64,000 nucleotides of DNA. Source: Alphaproteobacteria bacterium. GTDB taxonomy: Bacteria; Pseudomonadota; Alphaproteobacteria; Micropepsales; Micropepsaceae. The stretch is from contig JAFBAL010000005.1 in the NCBI GenBank assembly GCA_019247845.1, forward strand, positions 22,873-86,872, given 5' to 3'. The position numbers and the translations under genes are program-made. Positions 63,091 through 64,000 of this stretch are shown in pieces (within the stretch, counting starts at the first letter, position 1; each line of letters opens with the position of its first letter). The notes beneath the pieces are model-generated. The model saw only the letters and a program-made list of their open reading frames with translations. It ran no database searches and was not told the DNA's origin.

Positions 63091-64000
63091 ATGAGTGCCG
63101 TAGATATTGATTCGCAGGCCGATGCGCGCGCCTGGCTCCGCACCGAGCGGCAGGGCCGGCTTTTGCGCGTGCTCGTCGGTGGGCCATGGCTGGCGCGCGA
63201 CGCCGCCCGGCTCGACGGGCTGCTCAAGGACCTGAACCTCGGCGACGCGCCCGAGGCCGAGATCGACGGCAGCGCCGTCACCCGCCTCGACAGCGCCGGC
63301 GGCTGGCTGCTGGTGCGCACCAAGCGCGCGATGGAGCGGGCGGGCAAGCGGGTGCGGGCGTTCAACCTTCCCGAGGTCTATGCGCCGCTGCTGCACACCA
63401 TCGAGCAGGAGCACACCGCCCCGCCGGTGACGATGGAGAAACGTCACGGCTTCCTGCCCTTCGTCGAGCGCACCGGCCGGGCGACGGTCGAGACCGGCCG
63501 CCAGGGCTACCGGATGCTCGGCTATCTCGGCCGCTTCATGATCGAGTGGATGGAGGCGATGCTGCTGCCGCGCAGCAACCTGCGCATCGCGGCCCTCGCC
63601 CACCAGGTGGAAGAGATCGGCATCAACGCGCTGCCCATCGTCGGCCTGCTGTCGTTCCTGATCGGCATCGTGCTCGCCTATCAGGGCGCCGACCAGCTCC
63701 GCCGCTTCGGAGCGGAGATCTTCACCATCAACCTCTTGGGCGTGGGCGTGCTGCGCGAGCTCGGCGGCCTCGTCACCGCCATCATCATCGCCGGACGCTC
63801 GGGCTCGGCCTTCACCGCCCAGATCGGCACCATGAAGGTGAACGAGGAGATCGACGCGCTCTCGACGATCGGGCTCAACACGTTCGACGTGCTGGTGCTG
63901 CCGCGCGTGCTCGGCCTTTTGATCGCATTGCCGTTCCTCACCCTCTATGCCGACATCATGGCGATGATCGGCGGCGCGGTGATGTGCTATTTCGACCTCG
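63091..64000 (+). CDS. MlaE-family ABC permease with N-terminal STAS-like domain (3' truncated)
   Basis: The frame is open from ATG 63091 to the window end (303 codons). Residues 15-105 look like a STAS/MlaB domain (EIDGSAVTRLDSAGGWLLVRTKRAM). The MlaE permease follows with the hallmarks EEIGINALPIVGLLSFLIGIV, YQGADQLRRFG, VLRELGGLVTAIIIAGRSGSAF and MKVNEEIDAL. Such fused MlaB-MlaE proteins are common in alphaproteobacteria and move phospholipids between the outer and inner membranes with MlaF and MlaD. Those partners should lie just beyond the window. Confidence 0.9.
   Translation, partial: MSAVDIDSQADARAWLRTERQGRLLRVLVGGPWLARDAARLDGLLKDLNLGDAPEAEIDGSAVTRLDSAGGWLLVRTKRAMERAGKRVRAFNLPEVYAPLLHTIEQEHTAPPVTMEKRHGFLPFVERTGRATVETGRQGYRMLGYLGRFMIEWMEAMLLPRSNLRIAALAHQVEEIGINALPIVGLLSFLIGIVLAYQGADQLRRFGAEIFTINLLGVGVLRELGGLVTAIIIAGRSGSAFTAQIGTMKVNEEIDALSTIGLNTFDVLVLPRVLGLLIALPFLTLYADIMAMIGGAVMCYFDL

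Overview
The window is high-GC chromosomal DNA of an alphaproteobacterium. The evidence is a CpdR-type cell-cycle response regulator behind a CtrA-like box and a GANTC site, a small heat-shock gene with an alphaproteobacterial sigma-32-like promoter and a ROSE-like leader, a tonB-exbB-exbD-exbD-TPR cluster, an N-terminally extended MlaE, and many four-base ATGA/GTGA gene overlaps. The GloVer-repeat proteins, paired M13 peptidases and overall gene style recall the Caulobacterales/Micropepsales (Rhizomicrobium-like) side of the class. That placement is an impression, not a proof.

Layout. 1-8002: two GloVer-repeat secreted proteins, a heat-regulated Hsp20, an Xre/MbcA-RES toxin-antitoxin pair, an HSL-type hydrolase overlapping a DUF938 methyltransferase, two small exported proteins built of one repeat unit, and a pentapeptide-repeat protein. 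8263-11841: a large autotransporter. 11843-13328: gloA and ltaE. 13912-17625: the TonB energy-transduction cluster. 17828-22557: a secreted protein with a possible Cys-His-Asp triad, modBC, a carboxymuconolactone-decarboxylase-like protein and an exported protein. 22538-27535: envelope sugar and lipid genes (GtrA, GT2, a GT-C-like membrane protein, a GT4 and an LpxH-like phosphoesterase).

27592-28896 holds a candidate small RNA and a low-GC DUF4258/HTH toxin-antitoxin cassette bounded by perfect 41-bp direct repeats. One repeat is the 3' end of the adjacent N-formylglutamate amidohydrolase gene. cpdR and a second tonB follow. At 31100 a complete tRNA-Val(GAC) starts a genomic island of about 10.5 kb that ends in a 50-bp copy of the tRNA 3' half at 41608-41657. 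It carries an outer-membrane barrel gene, a 27-residue membrane peptide and the whole kdpFABCDE potassium-uptake and sensor operon. Its tyrosine recombinase has decayed: a frameshift removes the catalytic tyrosine.

41910-64000: a threonine/serine dehydratase-like gene, an NTF2-like small protein, a tightly divergent SDR/P450 pair, a GLUG-repeat protein, an acyl-CoA dehydrogenase, an RND efflux pair flanked by two M13 peptidases, a DUF969-DUF979-DUF2891 operon, a putative secreted alpha/alpha-barrel protein, two small membrane proteins, another SDR, and the start of an MlaE-type permease cut by the window edge. Several families of palindromic intergenic repeats lie between genes in this half, and one also lies at 17693. 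No CRISPR array, rRNA or intact insertion sequence was seen.
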